Positions 1 through 8,567 of a stretch of 26,310 nt of DNA are shown here, in pieces; position 1 is the stretch's first letter, and each line of letters opens with the position of its first letter. A program made the position numbers and the translations under genes. Source of the stretch: a virus; the IMG/VR virus record IMGVR_UViG_3300003690_000287, positions 1 through 26,310 of that record. One strand, given 5' to 3'. The notes below the pieces were generated by a model, which had not been told where the DNA came from, made no database searches, and worked only from the letters and a program-made list of their open reading frames with translations.

Positions 1-1
1 G

Positions 2-1183
2 GCGCGAGAGCAAGCCATTGCTGATCGCATAGAGCGGAATAAAAGGGCAGATTTACAGGCGGGAGTAAGGAGGAAACAGGAACTTGATGACGCATGGAGG
101 AGGATAGAGATTGCGCGTCAAGACAAGCAAGATGCCCTCACTAGAGGGGACGAGGTGGAGGCAAGGAAAGCGCAAGCGGTGATTGACTCTTTAGACCCAG
201 AAATCAGAAGTCAAGTTCAACCCAAAGCACCTCCCTTACTCGGTGGGCCAGCAATGGGAGTACCGGGGGCATTGCCCATGCCAATAGAATTTGAGGGTAG
301 CCCAGAGATAATGGAAGACATCAGGATAGCCCTTGAAGCGGAGAAGGGTGAAATTCCCATAGGCTCCAGATTAGCCGCAGCGGCAAAGGGAGAAAGGAAG
401 CAGAAAGCTCGCGATGCTGTTCTGGCACAAAAAGCGGAATATGAAACTGAACGAGGATTTGAGGCAGGGGAAAACCGGAGGCTAATTAAATCTGTAAAAG
501 AAGCAAACTCACCCTACCGTGATTTAATCAGGGCTATGAAGGAAGGAGAAACGATTCTGGGGGGCATTGATGATACGGATTTGGAAATAGCTACTGACGA
601 GAGAATCGCTTTTTTGGCTAATCAAATAAAGCCAGTTACTTCCTCTTGGAAAGAGACTCCCAAGCCCACGCCAGAGGAGGCGGCTGCTGCTGCCCATAAG
701 CTCAAGGCCGCTACTGAAAGAGCCAATGTCGGCTTGCCCTTGGATGCCCCCGACCAAGAGCTACAGGAAAGGAAAGCATCTATTGCGGGAGGAGCCACTA
801 AAAGACTTCCCTATAAGCTGGCTGTTCAAGGGCCAAAGGATGCGATGGGGAGGATGATGGGCGCAGCCACAGGTATTTCCATTGAAGCCCTTGCCGGTGA
901 AGACATGACCCCAGCCAACTGGATGAGAGCCATGAGGCAAAGAACAAGTTTAGCTAACAGCTTCAAGCCACCTCTAAAGATAGACCTATTTGAACCTGTC
1001 TTTGCGCCGGAACAGATGGGTGAAACTATTGCGATTGAAGCATTTAAGTTTGATGCTGATCCAACAAAGAATGAAGAAATAAAGGTGGTTATGCGCGGCA
1101 AGGAAGAGGGCGAATTGTTTAAGGTGGGCAACCAATACTTTATTAAGAAGGGTGACACGCTTATTGAAGTTAAGGACAAATAA
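2..1183 (+). CDS. Partial virion-module protein, N-terminus outside the window
   Basis: The frame is open from base 2, without a stop, to the TAA at 1181-1183, so the true start lies upstream. A GTG at 155 is in frame, but the coding character (Arg, Glu, Lys, Gln, Ala-rich, helical) is the same on both sides of it. The first half looks like a long charged coiled coil. The last 80 residues are more globular and end in a beta-rich stretch with GNQYFIKKGD. I do not recognise the family. The stop is followed at once by the ATG of the giant protein (TAAATG), and AAGGAC inside this gene supplies that gene's ribosome binding site. Co-expression with an ejection-type protein suggests an internal virion or tail-associated protein. 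That role is inference from position. Confidence 0.75.
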   Translation, partial: AREQAIADRIERNKRADLQAGVRRKQELDDAWRRIEIARQDKQDALTRGDEVEARKAQAVIDSLDPEIRSQVQPKAPPLLGGPAMGVPGALPMPIEFEGSPEIMEDIRIALEAEKGEIPIGSRLAAAAKGERKQKARDAVLAQKAEYETERGFEAGENRRLIKSVKEANSPYRDLIRAMKEGETILGGIDDTDLEIATDERIAFLANQIKPVTSSWKETPKPTPEEAAAAAHKLKAATERANVGLPLDAPDQELQERKASIAGGATKRLPYKLAVQGPKDAMGRMMGAATGISIEALAGEDMTPANWMRAMRQRTSLANSFKPPLKIDLFEPVFAPEQMGETIAIEAFKFDADPTKNEEIKVVMRGKEEGELFKVGNQYFIKKGDTLIEVKDK

Positions 1184-4100
1184 ATGGCCGAAGCTGCGTC
1201 AACCAAAACGCCTTGGAGCGATCTTTTACCCAAAAAGAAGAAGGAGGAAAAGACCCCTTGGTCGGATCTCCTGAAGAAACCGGCTGACGCGCCATCTCCA
1301 TTCCCGCAGCCACTTGTCTCCGGCGGGAAACTAACTGCCGAAGAAATTGAATTACTTTTCGGCAAAACCCCCGGTCAATTAAAGGCGGAAGGGTTGATGA
1401 CCGGGGATGTCAAGGAGCCTTACGTTCCGGCCCCGAAGCTGGAGGATTACTCTCCAGCCCAGAGAAGAATAATGCGGCTCCAACTAAAGCACAAAGGAGG
1501 GGTAGCCCCTGTTCCCACATCCGAAACAGGAGAGATAGTTTACGGACAGGTAAAGCCGGATTTGCCGGAATTAAGAAAGCAACTCCGAATAGGGGGAGCA
1601 GGAGCTGAACCAAAGCGACTAGAGGAGTGGACAGAGGAAACAATAAAAAAGCGACTACGCGAAGCAGGAGAGAAAGCTTCGCAAATGGGGATGATCGGAG
1701 GCGCGATTTATGGGGCGTCCCAAGGGGCGAAGTCTCCGCGCCCCGGACTCGGAGCAATCGGAGGCGGCATATTGGGAGGGGCCGCTGGATTGGGGATTTT
1801 CAAGCCACTTTTGACGGGGGAAACGGCAACCATTCCCGAACTCGGAGAGGCAGCGGTTTGGGGGGCGTTGCCACAGGGGCGGATGTTCAAACCGTCTCTC
1901 TCGCGAATGAGAAACATTTTAAGGGGAGCAGGAGAGGTTGGAACGGTGGCGGCTGGCGCAGCACAAACCAAAGAGATGCTTGAAACAGGGAAGCCCCTTT
2001 CCGCCAAGGAGACAATAAAGCACGCCGCGATCCCGGTGGTAATGGGCGCGGGAATTGGAGCCATGGGCAAAGCCCAAAAGCAACCACAGTTCCTTTCCCA
2101 GAAAGAGCAAAACCTAGCTGACACCTACGCGGTGTTTGAAGCCATCGGAGAAAAACCGCCGCCCTCCATCATTAAGCGCATAAAGAAATCAGGCGATGAC
2201 TTGCGCACTATCTTCCTTGCCAGAGCGCGGCCAGTTGAGGTGGGTCAGCGGCAGATATATGATTATTACAAGAATGAATTGCCGAAGCTGGATATGGCAG
2301 CGCAATTGGAGCAGCTTGCCGGGACACCAGCTATGGCGGAAGCGGCAGTGCATCCTTTCAGGCAGCAGGTAATGAAACCCATCCACCGATTGGCAGGGCC
2401 GCTGGGCAAATTCTTCCCAAGCCTTCAGAAGGAAATGCGGGATGATTTCAGCACTTATATGTTCCTGAAACGCACAGTGGATCGCCTTCAATCGGCGGAA
2501 ATAACTGCTGCCCAGATTAAAGAATCATCAACCCTGCTTAAAAAGCTAAAGAGACTGCGCCCCACCAAGAAAAGAGCCGCCGAGATTGGGGAACTTGAGT
2601 TCAAGCTCACAGGCTTGAGGGCGAGATCAGGCAAGGAGGTTGGGGAATTTACGGTCAAAGAAGCCCAAACCCAATTAAAGACCTTGGAGGGGAAGCTGGG
2701 AGCAGATCGCTTCTCACAACTGGCAGAGATTGGTGAGAAATATCAGTTACACGCCGATACAGCCCTGAAGCGTCAAGTGGAGTCTGGGCGCATTTCACAG
2801 AAGACTTATGACAACATCAAGGCTGATAACGATTTTTATGCGCCGTTCAGGCTCTTGGAACATGCTGACAAGCCATGGCAGTTAAAGGCTATTAAGGGAA
2901 TCAAGCGGAAAGAGCTTCCCAAGATGAAAGACATGGTGTCGGCCTTGGACGAAGTGATTTGGACGACCACCCAAATGGCAGAAAGGAATGAGTTCCTTCT
3001 CAAGTTCAAGAAACTGGCTGAAATGGATAAGGACGGGATATTCATTCAGCCAATCAAGGAGGCAACAAAGGTTCCAAAGGGGTTTGACAAGATAATGGTA
3101 TTGGAAAAGGGCGAACCATTTTACTATCAGGTTAAATCCGAGATTGCTGAACCCATTAAGTTTTTCCAAGGCGAGAAGGATGAATTGGTAAAAATGCTTG
3201 GCAAGTGGTCAACGATACCAAAAGCGGGAATGACCATGTATAATGTCAGGTTCCAAATTGGAAACCTGCTTTCGGCTGATTTACCCACGGCTGCTACATT
3301 ATCGGACATGGGGATTTACATGGGAGGAAAGCGTTCTCCCTTCCCCAAAGAAATTCCGATACTACCCACGACAGGTATCCCGCTTTTGGGGATTAAACCA
3401 GGACAGTTTAATATCCCAATGCCAAAGCTCGGCCCAAAGGGAGAGAAAACCTATCAGGCATTGACCAGAATTGTTGATCCAATGATTTTCGGGATTGACT
3501 TGGTGAAATCCCTGTCATCAGCAGGAAAAGCAAAGTTTGGCGTGTACGATGAGCGATTTTTGAACGCGCTCAAGGCTGGGAATATGCGTAATACGATTCA
3601 GGCCATGCTGACCCCGGAAGCGATTACAGGCTACAAGCCCCTCGGCAAATCCACATTTAATGTTTTCAAAAAGGCAGGGGATTTAAGCAATGCAGTTGAG
3701 GAGGCGTTTGCGATTCAGGGCGTCATGCGTGCCATGCGGAAAAGGGGCATGAAGGATGTGGAAGCGTGGAGAAGGAAATTCCCCGAAGACGTTACCGAGA
3801 TACGAAGGCTCCATGGTTCCCCAGATTTTAACAGGCTTGGCAGGGGCTTGCCGGAATACGGACTTTCCATGCAGCGAGCGAATCTTCTCTACTTTTTCCT
3901 GAATGCAAGAATCCAGGGGCAGGTCAGGGATTTGGAAAGAATGGGCAATGTCACGAACACCAAAAAGTGGCTGTATGCCATGGGAAGAATGGGGTCAACA
4001 GTTGGAACGGCCACTGCGTTAAATCATCTTCATAACAAGGAAAACTATGCTGAAGACTTGGCTAAAGTGCCGCAATGGGAGAAGGATAATTACTGGATAT

Positions 4101-5260
4101 TTTTCAGGCCCAATTTCATTCCGAATCCATCTAACCCAGATGAAATGGTTCGGGACAGGGATTTGTTCCAGAAACGTGAATCTGCAAAGCTGATGGCAAA
4201 TTCGGTTGAGTTTGCCATTGACCAGATGAAGGACGATGACCCGCAATCTTACGGGGATTTCCTTGGGAATGTGGCGGAAATGATTTCGCCCATAAACATT
4301 GAGGGTGACACCGGGGGTGAAAGATTTGAGAGTGCGTTGGCTGGGGTCAACCCGTTAGTTCGCGGCCCAGCGGAAGTCTTTTTCAATCGGAAACTTTGGC
4401 AGCACCGGCCTATCATGTCGGAGCAAGCGAAAAAGAGATTCCCAGAGCTACAAGTCACCTCCCGCACTAGACCTGTCTTTGAAGATTTAGCCCATGAAAT
4501 CTCCCTACAAACGGGGGGTGAATATAACGATACCCTGAAGGTTCCCATCGGCGGCAAAGCTCCAAGCTGGCTGCGCTCGCCAGCAGACTTGGAGCATTTG
4601 GCAGATTCCGTAACTGGAGGATTGTTCACGCAGTTCGCACAAAAACCAGAGGTGGTGGGGCGCGATGATTGGCGCAATTCATGGTTCATGCGAACTGTGG
4701 GATCAAGGTTCTTAACTGCTGGTTATGCCGTGCAAGACAAGGAACTGGAAAAGAAACGGAGAGAGGCAGAGAAATGGGCGGCGTCATTAGCGTTTGCCCG
4801 CCAGCAGGAGGTGAAAAAGTTTAAGGAGTTGGGTCGTAAAGCAGAGTGGTCAGATGAAACAATTTTGAAAGAGTTCATTAAGAGACACCCAATGGAGCCG
4901 GGGGAAGTGACCAAAGAGAACTTGGTGAATATGGGACAAGTTGAGAGGATGATGGCAAGCATAAAGGTGGAGATGCTGCGGGGTTCACCCGGATGGGATA
5001 TAAAGAGCTTGGGGAATTATCCACCAGAGCAAAGGGCGGAACTTATCATGCACATGGCAGAGCAGTTGCCCATGCTTGACGATCAGGCGACTGCTCGCGG
5101 CGATTTCATTCAGAAGTTAGTGCAAGAAAAATGGATTAACCCAAAGACCATGATGTGGATGGGGCTTCTGAACAAAGAGAGAATAAATGCCGGGAAGAAG
5201 GGAATGTTGCCACCAGAAATGATGGAGAGAATGTTCCCGCAACAAAAAGAAGAAGAGTAA
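1184..5260 (+). CDS. Giant internal virion / polyvalent protein (LPD38-like C-terminal part)
   Basis: This 1358-residue protein starts with ATG directly after the previous stop and has AAGGAC upstream. The N-terminus carries KTPWSDLL twice (residues 8-15 and 23-30) separated by a lysine-rich spacer. Residues about 168-206 form a glycine zipper (GMIGGAIYG, GAIGGGILGGAAG), as found in membrane-inserting phage ejection proteins. The middle is helical and charged. The region after about residue 680 contains NLLSADLPTAATLSDMG and, further on, YAEDLAKVPQWEKDNYWIFF, which I associate with the LPD38 domain of phage polyvalent proteins. No catalytic motif is evident. By family and position it is probably packaged in the capsid and delivered with DNA. 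The LPD38 call is by eye. The large intact frame argues against general sequencing error in this contig. Confidence 0.75.
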   Translation: MAEAASTKTPWSDLLPKKKKEEKTPWSDLLKKPADAPSPFPQPLVSGGKLTAEEIELLFGKTPGQLKAEGLMTGDVKEPYVPAPKLEDYSPAQRRIMRLQLKHKGGVAPVPTSETGEIVYGQVKPDLPELRKQLRIGGAGAEPKRLEEWTEETIKKRLREAGEKASQMGMIGGAIYGASQGAKSPRPGLGAIGGGILGGAAGLGIFKPLLTGETATIPELGEAAVWGALPQGRMFKPSLSRMRNILRGAGEVGTVAAGAAQTKEMLETGKPLSAKETIKHAAIPVVMGAGIGAMGKAQKQPQFLSQKEQNLADTYAVFEAIGEKPPPSIIKRIKKSGDDLRTIFLARARPVEVGQRQIYDYYKNELPKLDMAAQLEQLAGTPAMAEAAVHPFRQQVMKPIHRLAGPLGKFFPSLQKEMRDDFSTYMFLKRTVDRLQSAEITAAQIKESSTLLKKLKRLRPTKKRAAEIGELEFKLTGLRARSGKEVGEFTVKEAQTQLKTLEGKLGADRFSQLAEIGEKYQLHADTALKRQVESGRISQKTYDNIKADNDFYAPFRLLEHADKPWQLKAIKGIKRKELPKMKDMVSALDEVIWTTTQMAERNEFLLKFKKLAEMDKDGIFIQPIKEATKVPKGFDKIMVLEKGEPFYYQVKSEIAEPIKFFQGEKDELVKMLGKWSTIPKAGMTMYNVRFQIGNLLSADLPTAATLSDMGIYMGGKRSPFPKEIPILPTTGIPLLGIKPGQFNIPMPKLGPKGEKTYQALTRIVDPMIFGIDLVKSLSSAGKAKFGVYDERFLNALKAGNMRNTIQAMLTPEAITGYKPLGKSTFNVFKKAGDLSNAVEEAFAIQGVMRAMRKRGMKDVEAWRRKFPEDVTEIRRLHGSPDFNRLGRGLPEYGLSMQRANLLYFFLNARIQGQVRDLERMGNVTNTKKWLYAMGRMGSTVGTATALNHLHNKENYAEDLAKVPQWEKDNYWIFFRPNFIPNPSNPDEMVRDRDLFQKRESAKLMANSVEFAIDQMKDDDPQSYGDFLGNVAEMISPINIEGDTGGERFESALAGVNPLVRGPAEVFFNRKLWQHRPIMSEQAKKRFPELQVTSRTRPVFEDLAHEISLQTGGEYNDTLKVPIGGKAPSWLRSPADLEHLADSVTGGLFTQFAQKPEVVGRDDWRNSWFMRTVGSRFLTAGYAVQDKELEKKRREAEKWAASLAFARQQEVKKFKELGRKAEWSDETILKEFIKRHPMEPGEVTKENLVNMGQVERMMASIKVEMLRGSPGWDIKSLGNYPPEQRAELIMHMAEQLPMLDDQATARGDFIQKLVQEKWINPKTMMWMGLLNKERINAGKKGMLPPEMMERMFPQQKEEE

Positions 5261-5293
5261 CCTCACATCAAGAGGCGTGAGTGGGGGCCACGC

Positions 5294-6043
5294 ATGAAGG
5301 GATTTGATACATTCGTAGCGTTCGGAGACTACCATGGTCAGCATGGTTGCCGTGACACGCTCGCAGCCCTTGAGCGTCACATCAAGGAGCTAAAGCCCAA
5401 GCATCGCATCTGCCTTGGCGATATGTTTGACATGGCGTGCCTCCGCAAAGGTGCGCGATCTCAAGATGGGGAATCGTGGGAAGGATTGCTTCAAGACCAG
5501 AACGCCGGATACATGGCAATCTCCCGATTGCGCCCCAATGTCTTCCTAAATGGCAACCATGAATACCGGCTCTACCAAGCAGCAGAGGAAGCTGCCAGCG
5601 GCATTGTGCGCGAGTATTGTCAGGACGGCGTGAACAAGCTGGAAAAATACCTGCGGAAGATGGGCTGCAAGGTGTATCCCTACCATTACGACCAAGGAGT
5701 GCATAGGATTGGGCCTGTCGCCTTTGTCCACGGCTACACAGCCAACCTTGCGTCATGTAAGCAACATTCCGAGATGTACGCAGAGCCAGGAGGAGCTTGC
5801 GTGATGGGTCACATACACAGAATTGAAGCAGCGAGCGCGGTGCGGCATGGAGGAGCGCGAGGTTATTCCGGCGGATGTATGGCCGACATACCTCGCTTAA
5901 CTTACGCTGCACTGCGCCCTGCGACGATGCGATGGAGTAACGGGTGGCTTTTCGGAGTCATCGGCAAACGGGGATACCGAATATGGCAAGCAGAAAGAAC
6001 AAACGGAAAGTGGATTCTGCCGACAAGCCTCCGCGAGCTTTAA
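5294..6043 (+). CDS. Calcineurin-like metallophosphoesterase
   Basis: This 249-residue protein has the metallophosphoesterase signature in order: GDYHG (D12, H14), LGDMFD (D43), LNGNHEYR (N88, H89), a VHGY histidine, and the closing GHIHR motif. These residues form the two-metal site that hydrolyses phosphomono- or diesters. The family includes nucleases, nucleotide phosphatases and protein phosphatases, so the substrate cannot be named. The start is the first ATG after a short gap. Upstream, GCGTG (5275-5279) and CACGC (5289-5293) could form a small hairpin next to the start codon, and no strong Shine-Dalgarno is visible. The 3' end overlaps the next gene by 61 bases. Such enzymes are common phage accessory genes of unknown role. 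Confidence 0.88.
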   Translation: MKGFDTFVAFGDYHGQHGCRDTLAALERHIKELKPKHRICLGDMFDMACLRKGARSQDGESWEGLLQDQNAGYMAISRLRPNVFLNGNHEYRLYQAAEEAASGIVREYCQDGVNKLEKYLRKMGCKVYPYHYDQGVHRIGPVAFVHGYTANLASCKQHSEMYAEPGGACVMGHIHRIEAASAVRHGGARGYSGGCMADIPRLTYAALRPATMRWSNGWLFGVIGKRGYRIWQAERTNGKWILPTSLREL

Positions 6044-6267
6044 CGGAGTGGGCAGAGGCGTTGCAGTCAGTAGTAGAGCCTACGGACGCTGTTCCAGACG
6101 GCTTTTACACCGTGGTGGAATTAGCGGATCAACTGCATCTCTCCATATCCTCGGTGCGACGCAAAATCTACATGATGCGGAAAGAAGGCAAAGTTGAAGT
6201 GAAGCGGTTCAGGCGTCAAGGCCCAGCAAAGGTTTACCCAGTTGACCACTTCAAAATACTGGAATGA
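5983..6267 (+). CDS. Small winged-helix / HTH DNA-binding protein
   Basis: I choose the internal ATG at 5983 (MASRKNKRK), giving 94 residues, over the earlier in-frame ATG at 5944, because the protein then begins with a normal basic tail. The stretch before it reads as a shadow of the phosphoesterase. From about residue 36, the segment FYTVVELADQLHLSISSVRRKIYMMRKEGKVEVKRF looks like a helix-turn-helix with a beta wing: two helices, a turn at HLS, then a recognition helix rich in Ser/Arg. It overlaps the phosphoesterase by 61 bases and the next gene by 4 (ATGA). It is probably a transcriptional regulator of this accessory block. The target is unknown. Confidence 0.65.
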   Translation: MASRKNKRKVDSADKPPRALTEWAEALQSVVEPTDAVPDGFYTVVELADQLHLSISSVRRKIYMMRKEGKVEVKRFRRQGPAKVYPVDHFKILE

Positions 6268-6506
6268 AAAGACCTCCAAAGACTTGGATTGGCAAGCGTA
6301 TCTCGGTGCGCTGGCTAGACCCGTGCGGATTCGTAAATTCAGAACTCTCGCAGGTGGATGTAGCCGAGTGCGTCAGCGAAGGAACCCTGATCTCCGTTGA
6401 TGAGCGGAAGCTGATCCTCCGCACGGCAGTCTACCCCAAGGACAAGAGCTTTGGCGATTGGACGGCCATCACGCTGGGGGCTTGCGTCAACTGCAAAAGA
6501 CTCTAA
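6264..6506 (+). CDS. Hypothetical small protein, beta-rich
   Basis: This 80-residue protein starts at an ATG overlapping the stop of the HTH gene (ATGA), which implies translational coupling. The sequence begins with a basic segment (MKRPPKTWIGKRISVRW) and continues with alternating hydrophobic residues (GTLISVDERKLILRTAVY) typical of a small beta-barrel. It ends with GACVNCKRL. I do not recognise the family. It is the last rightward gene before a leftward gene and the integrase region, so it closes the short operon begun by the phosphoesterase. Confidence 0.6.
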   Translation: MKRPPKTWIGKRISVRWLDPCGFVNSELSQVDVAECVSEGTLISVDERKLILRTAVYPKDKSFGDWTAITLGACVNCKRL

Positions 6507-6535
6507 CTTACTGTGTTTGTAGTAAGGTAGACAGA

Positions 6536-6760
6536 TTACTTCCCAAGGATATACCGGCACAACTCAATGAACGTGCGCTTGGGCCTTCTCTTTGCCTCAA
6601 CCCGATCCATGGTGTCAACCACCGAGCGGGATATGAATTGAGAGCGGCTCATGCCCACGCGCTGGGCCATGTCGTTGATGCGTTTGATTTCCGCGTCTGT
6701 CATCCGAAAGGCGACAAACGTGGATTTTAATGTGGATTTCCTGCGGAGCGTCCTAGCCAT
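6536..6760 (-). CDS. Ribbon-helix-helix DNA-binding protein
   Basis: This leftward gene of 74 residues starts at the ATG at 6760 (MARTLRRKS). A GTG at 6775 would add five residues, and neither start has a strong Shine-Dalgarno. The sequence STLKSTFVAFRMTDAEIKRINDMAQRVGMSRSQFISRSVVDTM fits a CopG/Arc-like fold: a beta strand (KSTFVAFRMT), helix A, a turn at VGMS, and helix B. A basic tail follows. Such proteins act as dimeric repressors or plasmid/phage copy and immunity regulators. It is transcribed towards the phosphoesterase operon and away from the integrase, with a 361-base gene-free stretch between. It is the best candidate in the window for a lysogeny regulator, but that is inference. 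Confidence 0.7.
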   Translation of the reverse strand: MARTLRRKSTLKSTFVAFRMTDAEIKRINDMAQRVGMSRSQFISRSVVDTMDRVEAKRRPKRTFIELCRYILGK

Positions 6761-7121
6761 CCACAAGATTTCCACAGCGTGACACTTTAGGCGAGCTTTA
6801 TTTCACATTGAGGATAAGTTGTTGATGGATGGGCGAGCCACTGGAGCCACAAAAACTAATGCTCCCCGCGATAAGGCGTGCCACCCGAAGCCATTCAGGT
6901 TTGGAATGTGCCTATTTCCAATTAAAATAATGACATGGGCAAAGGTTCCGGAAACCTGTGCCTTCCCCCCATAAATGCGGGATGTCTAGCATTGTAGCTT
7001 CTCCATAGTGGACAATTCAGGACGATTTGGTTTGACAGCAAGCCACTGGTGAACCATTTTGCCCTCGGCTTTGGAGCCATCGGTGGTCTTCAAAACCTTT
7101 GACCATTAACGAAAGTCTAGG
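6761..7121. other. Gene-free region upstream of integrase; possible attP and operators
   Basis: About 360 bases lie between the ribbon-helix-helix start and the integrase start, with no credible ORF. I see a candidate promoter (6901-6928), the dyad TTGGAA/TTCCAA, a second dyad AGGTT-CCGGA-AACCT at 6943-6957, a TTGACA at about 7032 without a convincing -10 box, and TTTCACATTG at 6801-6810 resembling the motif found elsewhere in the window. Phage attachment sites usually lie next to the integrase, so attP is plausible here. The core cannot be identified without the host junction. Confidence 0.4.
6901..6928 (+). promoter_or_regulatory. Candidate sigma70-type promoter overlapping a dyad
   Basis: TTGGAA (6901-6906, 4 of 6 to the -35 consensus) is followed after 16 bases by TAAAAT (6923-6928, 5 of 6 to the -10 consensus). 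The -35 box is one arm of TTGGAA...TTCCAA, so a repressor could bind over it. It points towards the integrase but lies about 190 bases upstream. Confidence 0.35.
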
Positions 7122-8321
7122 ATGACGATCAACGAAGATAAATCTCAACGCCCCGGCACGACTCTGTTCAGGGTTCAATATCGCGACAAAAACAACAAGC
7201 GCAAGCGTGTCTTTTACAAGACCATGGAGGAGGCAGAGGGCTTTGTGAAAAAGCGTGATGCCGAAATCGTTCAGCACGGCTCGTCCATTGCCGACATGAA
7301 CGGCGATGACCGCCGCAGCCTTTCTGTGATTGCCGACCTTGCCGAGAAGATGGGCTGCACGCTTCAAGACGTAACCCAAATGCTCGCGCAGAAGGCTGAT
7401 GATTCGGCCATGAAGGAGGACAAGTTTGTGAGCGAACTATACTGGGAGTTTGCCGAATCTCTTAACGGAGTTGTGGACGGCAAGCAGTTGGCGAACCCGA
7501 ATCTGCGGGAGACGACCAAGGATACCCTTCAACGGGTCATCCAACACTTTTATGCCTTCAAAGACATGACCATCCGCACCATAACCCAAGACATGATTCT
7601 GGATTATCTTCATAGCCAGGAGTGGGGTGTTAACACCAAGCGTGGGAGGCGGCGGGAACTCCATCGGTTCTTTGAGTGGGCGGTGGAGGAAAATTATCGG
7701 GAGGACAATCCCTGTGCCATGACCAAGCGGCAGTTGGCAAAGTTTGTGGGCGACTACGAGCCGCCAGACATCTGCACGCTCACCCCCGCCGAGGTTCGCA
7801 AGGTTCTGGAGGCTTGTCGCACGCATGACGCTGACCTGTTGCCCTTTTATGTAACCGGAATCTTTACTGGCGTGCGCCCCACCGAGATCACCGGAGAGGG
7901 AGGCAAGATAGGTATGAAATGGAAGACCGACATCCCGCGCAAGGAGTGGGACAGGAACAGTTTTGTTTGCCTTGAAACACTGAAGGTGCGGGTGGGGGCT
8001 TTGGGCGCAAAAGGTCGCATGGCGCGTACCGTAGACATCCATCCCTGCGCCGAGGCTTGGTACAAGTGCGCTGGCGAACTGCCACCGGGAAAGAATCTCC
8101 GCCGCCGCCGGGATCGCATCTCCATTCTGGCAGATGTGGAGTTGCCAAGGAACATCCTGCGCCACACTTACGCCAGCCATCACGCCGAATACTTTCGGGA
8201 TGAAAGCATTCTGAAAACCTCCATGGGCCACACGCTGCCTTCAACAGTGCTTTATAAAAAGTACATAGACATTTCCGTGACACCGAAGGAAGCCGAGGAG
8301 TTCTGGAATCTCTTTCCTTAA
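7122..8321 (+). CDS. int: Tyrosine recombinase / phage integrase
   Basis: This 399-residue protein has an N-terminal beta-rich arm-binding-like region (FRVQYRDKNNKRKRVFY), a core-binding helical domain around residues 110-200, and a C-terminal catalytic domain. Catalytic landmarks are R252 in TGVRPTEIT, a beta-hairpin lysine near GAKGRMART, R347 in NILRHTYASHH, H370 in MGHTLP, and the nucleophile Y381 (Y378 is an alternative) in LYKKYID. The usual first His of the HxxR box is Asn344. The tail SVTPKEAEEFWNLF resembles integrases I recall from Verrucomicrobia-type genomes. It would catalyse site-specific integration and excision. The start is ATG after TCTAGG, a poor ribosome binding site, so expression may be low or controlled. 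A terminator follows directly. Confidence 0.92.
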   Translation: MTINEDKSQRPGTTLFRVQYRDKNNKRKRVFYKTMEEAEGFVKKRDAEIVQHGSSIADMNGDDRRSLSVIADLAEKMGCTLQDVTQMLAQKADDSAMKEDKFVSELYWEFAESLNGVVDGKQLANPNLRETTKDTLQRVIQHFYAFKDMTIRTITQDMILDYLHSQEWGVNTKRGRRRELHRFFEWAVEENYREDNPCAMTKRQLAKFVGDYEPPDICTLTPAEVRKVLEACRTHDADLLPFYVTGIFTGVRPTEITGEGGKIGMKWKTDIPRKEWDRNSFVCLETLKVRVGALGAKGRMARTVDIHPCAEAWYKCAGELPPGKNLRRRRDRISILADVELPRNILRHTYASHHAEYFRDESILKTSMGHTLPSTVLYKKYIDISVTPKEAEEFWNLFP

Positions 8322-8324
8322 ACT

Positions 8325-8377
8325 CGGTTATCAACCGCTTGTGAATAAGCTGTGAGTGACCTGCTCGCAGCTTTTTC
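8325..8377 (+). terminator. Double hairpin with T-tract after integrase
   Basis: Two hairpins follow the integrase stop. The first is CGGTT-ATC-AACCG (8325-8337). The second is AGCTGTGAG (8348-8356), a 7-base loop, and CTCGCAGCT (8364-8372), a 9-bp stem with one G-T pair, followed by a run of T. The second is a standard intrinsic terminator. Between them TGTGAATAA (8340-8348) matches the DnaA box consensus on the reverse strand (TTATTCACA). Confidence 0.75.
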
Positions 8378-8411
8378 TTTGCCACTCCGCATCCGCTGGC
8401 ATACTGCACTT

Positions 8412-8567
8412 GTGCTAACCACAAAAGAAGTCGCAGAGAGGCTGAAGGTTTCCCCCAAGACAGTAAGGCGATGGGTTGATGCTGGGAAATTGAAAGTGAG
8501 GCGCATGGGTTACAGGACACTCCGCTTCCGCCTAGCCGACATTGTGAAATTTGAAGAGGGGCGATGA
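8412..8567 (+). CDS. Excisionase-like HTH protein (first of a pair)
   Basis: I choose the GTG at 8412, giving 51 residues starting at LTTKEVAERLKVSPKTVRRWVDAGKLKVRR. The alternative GTG at 8352 lies inside the terminator stem, and the added residues do not look like protein. The sequence is a nearly bare HTH_17/MerR-like domain: helix 1 (TKEVAERL), turn at VSP, recognition helix (KTVRRWVDAG), and a wing (KLKVRRMGYRTLRFRLADIVKFE). Such minimal proteins are phage excisionases or small regulators. The stop overlaps the next start (ATGA). Position right after integrase fits a recombination directionality factor. No strong Shine-Dalgarno is seen. Confidence 0.72.
   Translation: MLTTKEVAERLKVSPKTVRRWVDAGKLKVRRMGYRTLRFRLADIVKFEEGR

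Noticed and set aside
826-2124. Leftward frames opposite the giant virion protein
   Set aside because: Low-complexity translations without ribosome binding sites, in antisense to a clear gene.
5382-5912. Leftward 176-codon frame opposite the phosphoesterase
   Set aside because: A shadow frame; the forward strand has complete catalytic motifs.
6536-6760. Toxin-antitoxin pair with the RHH protein as antitoxin
   Set aside because: No adjacent gene in the same direction resembles a toxin.
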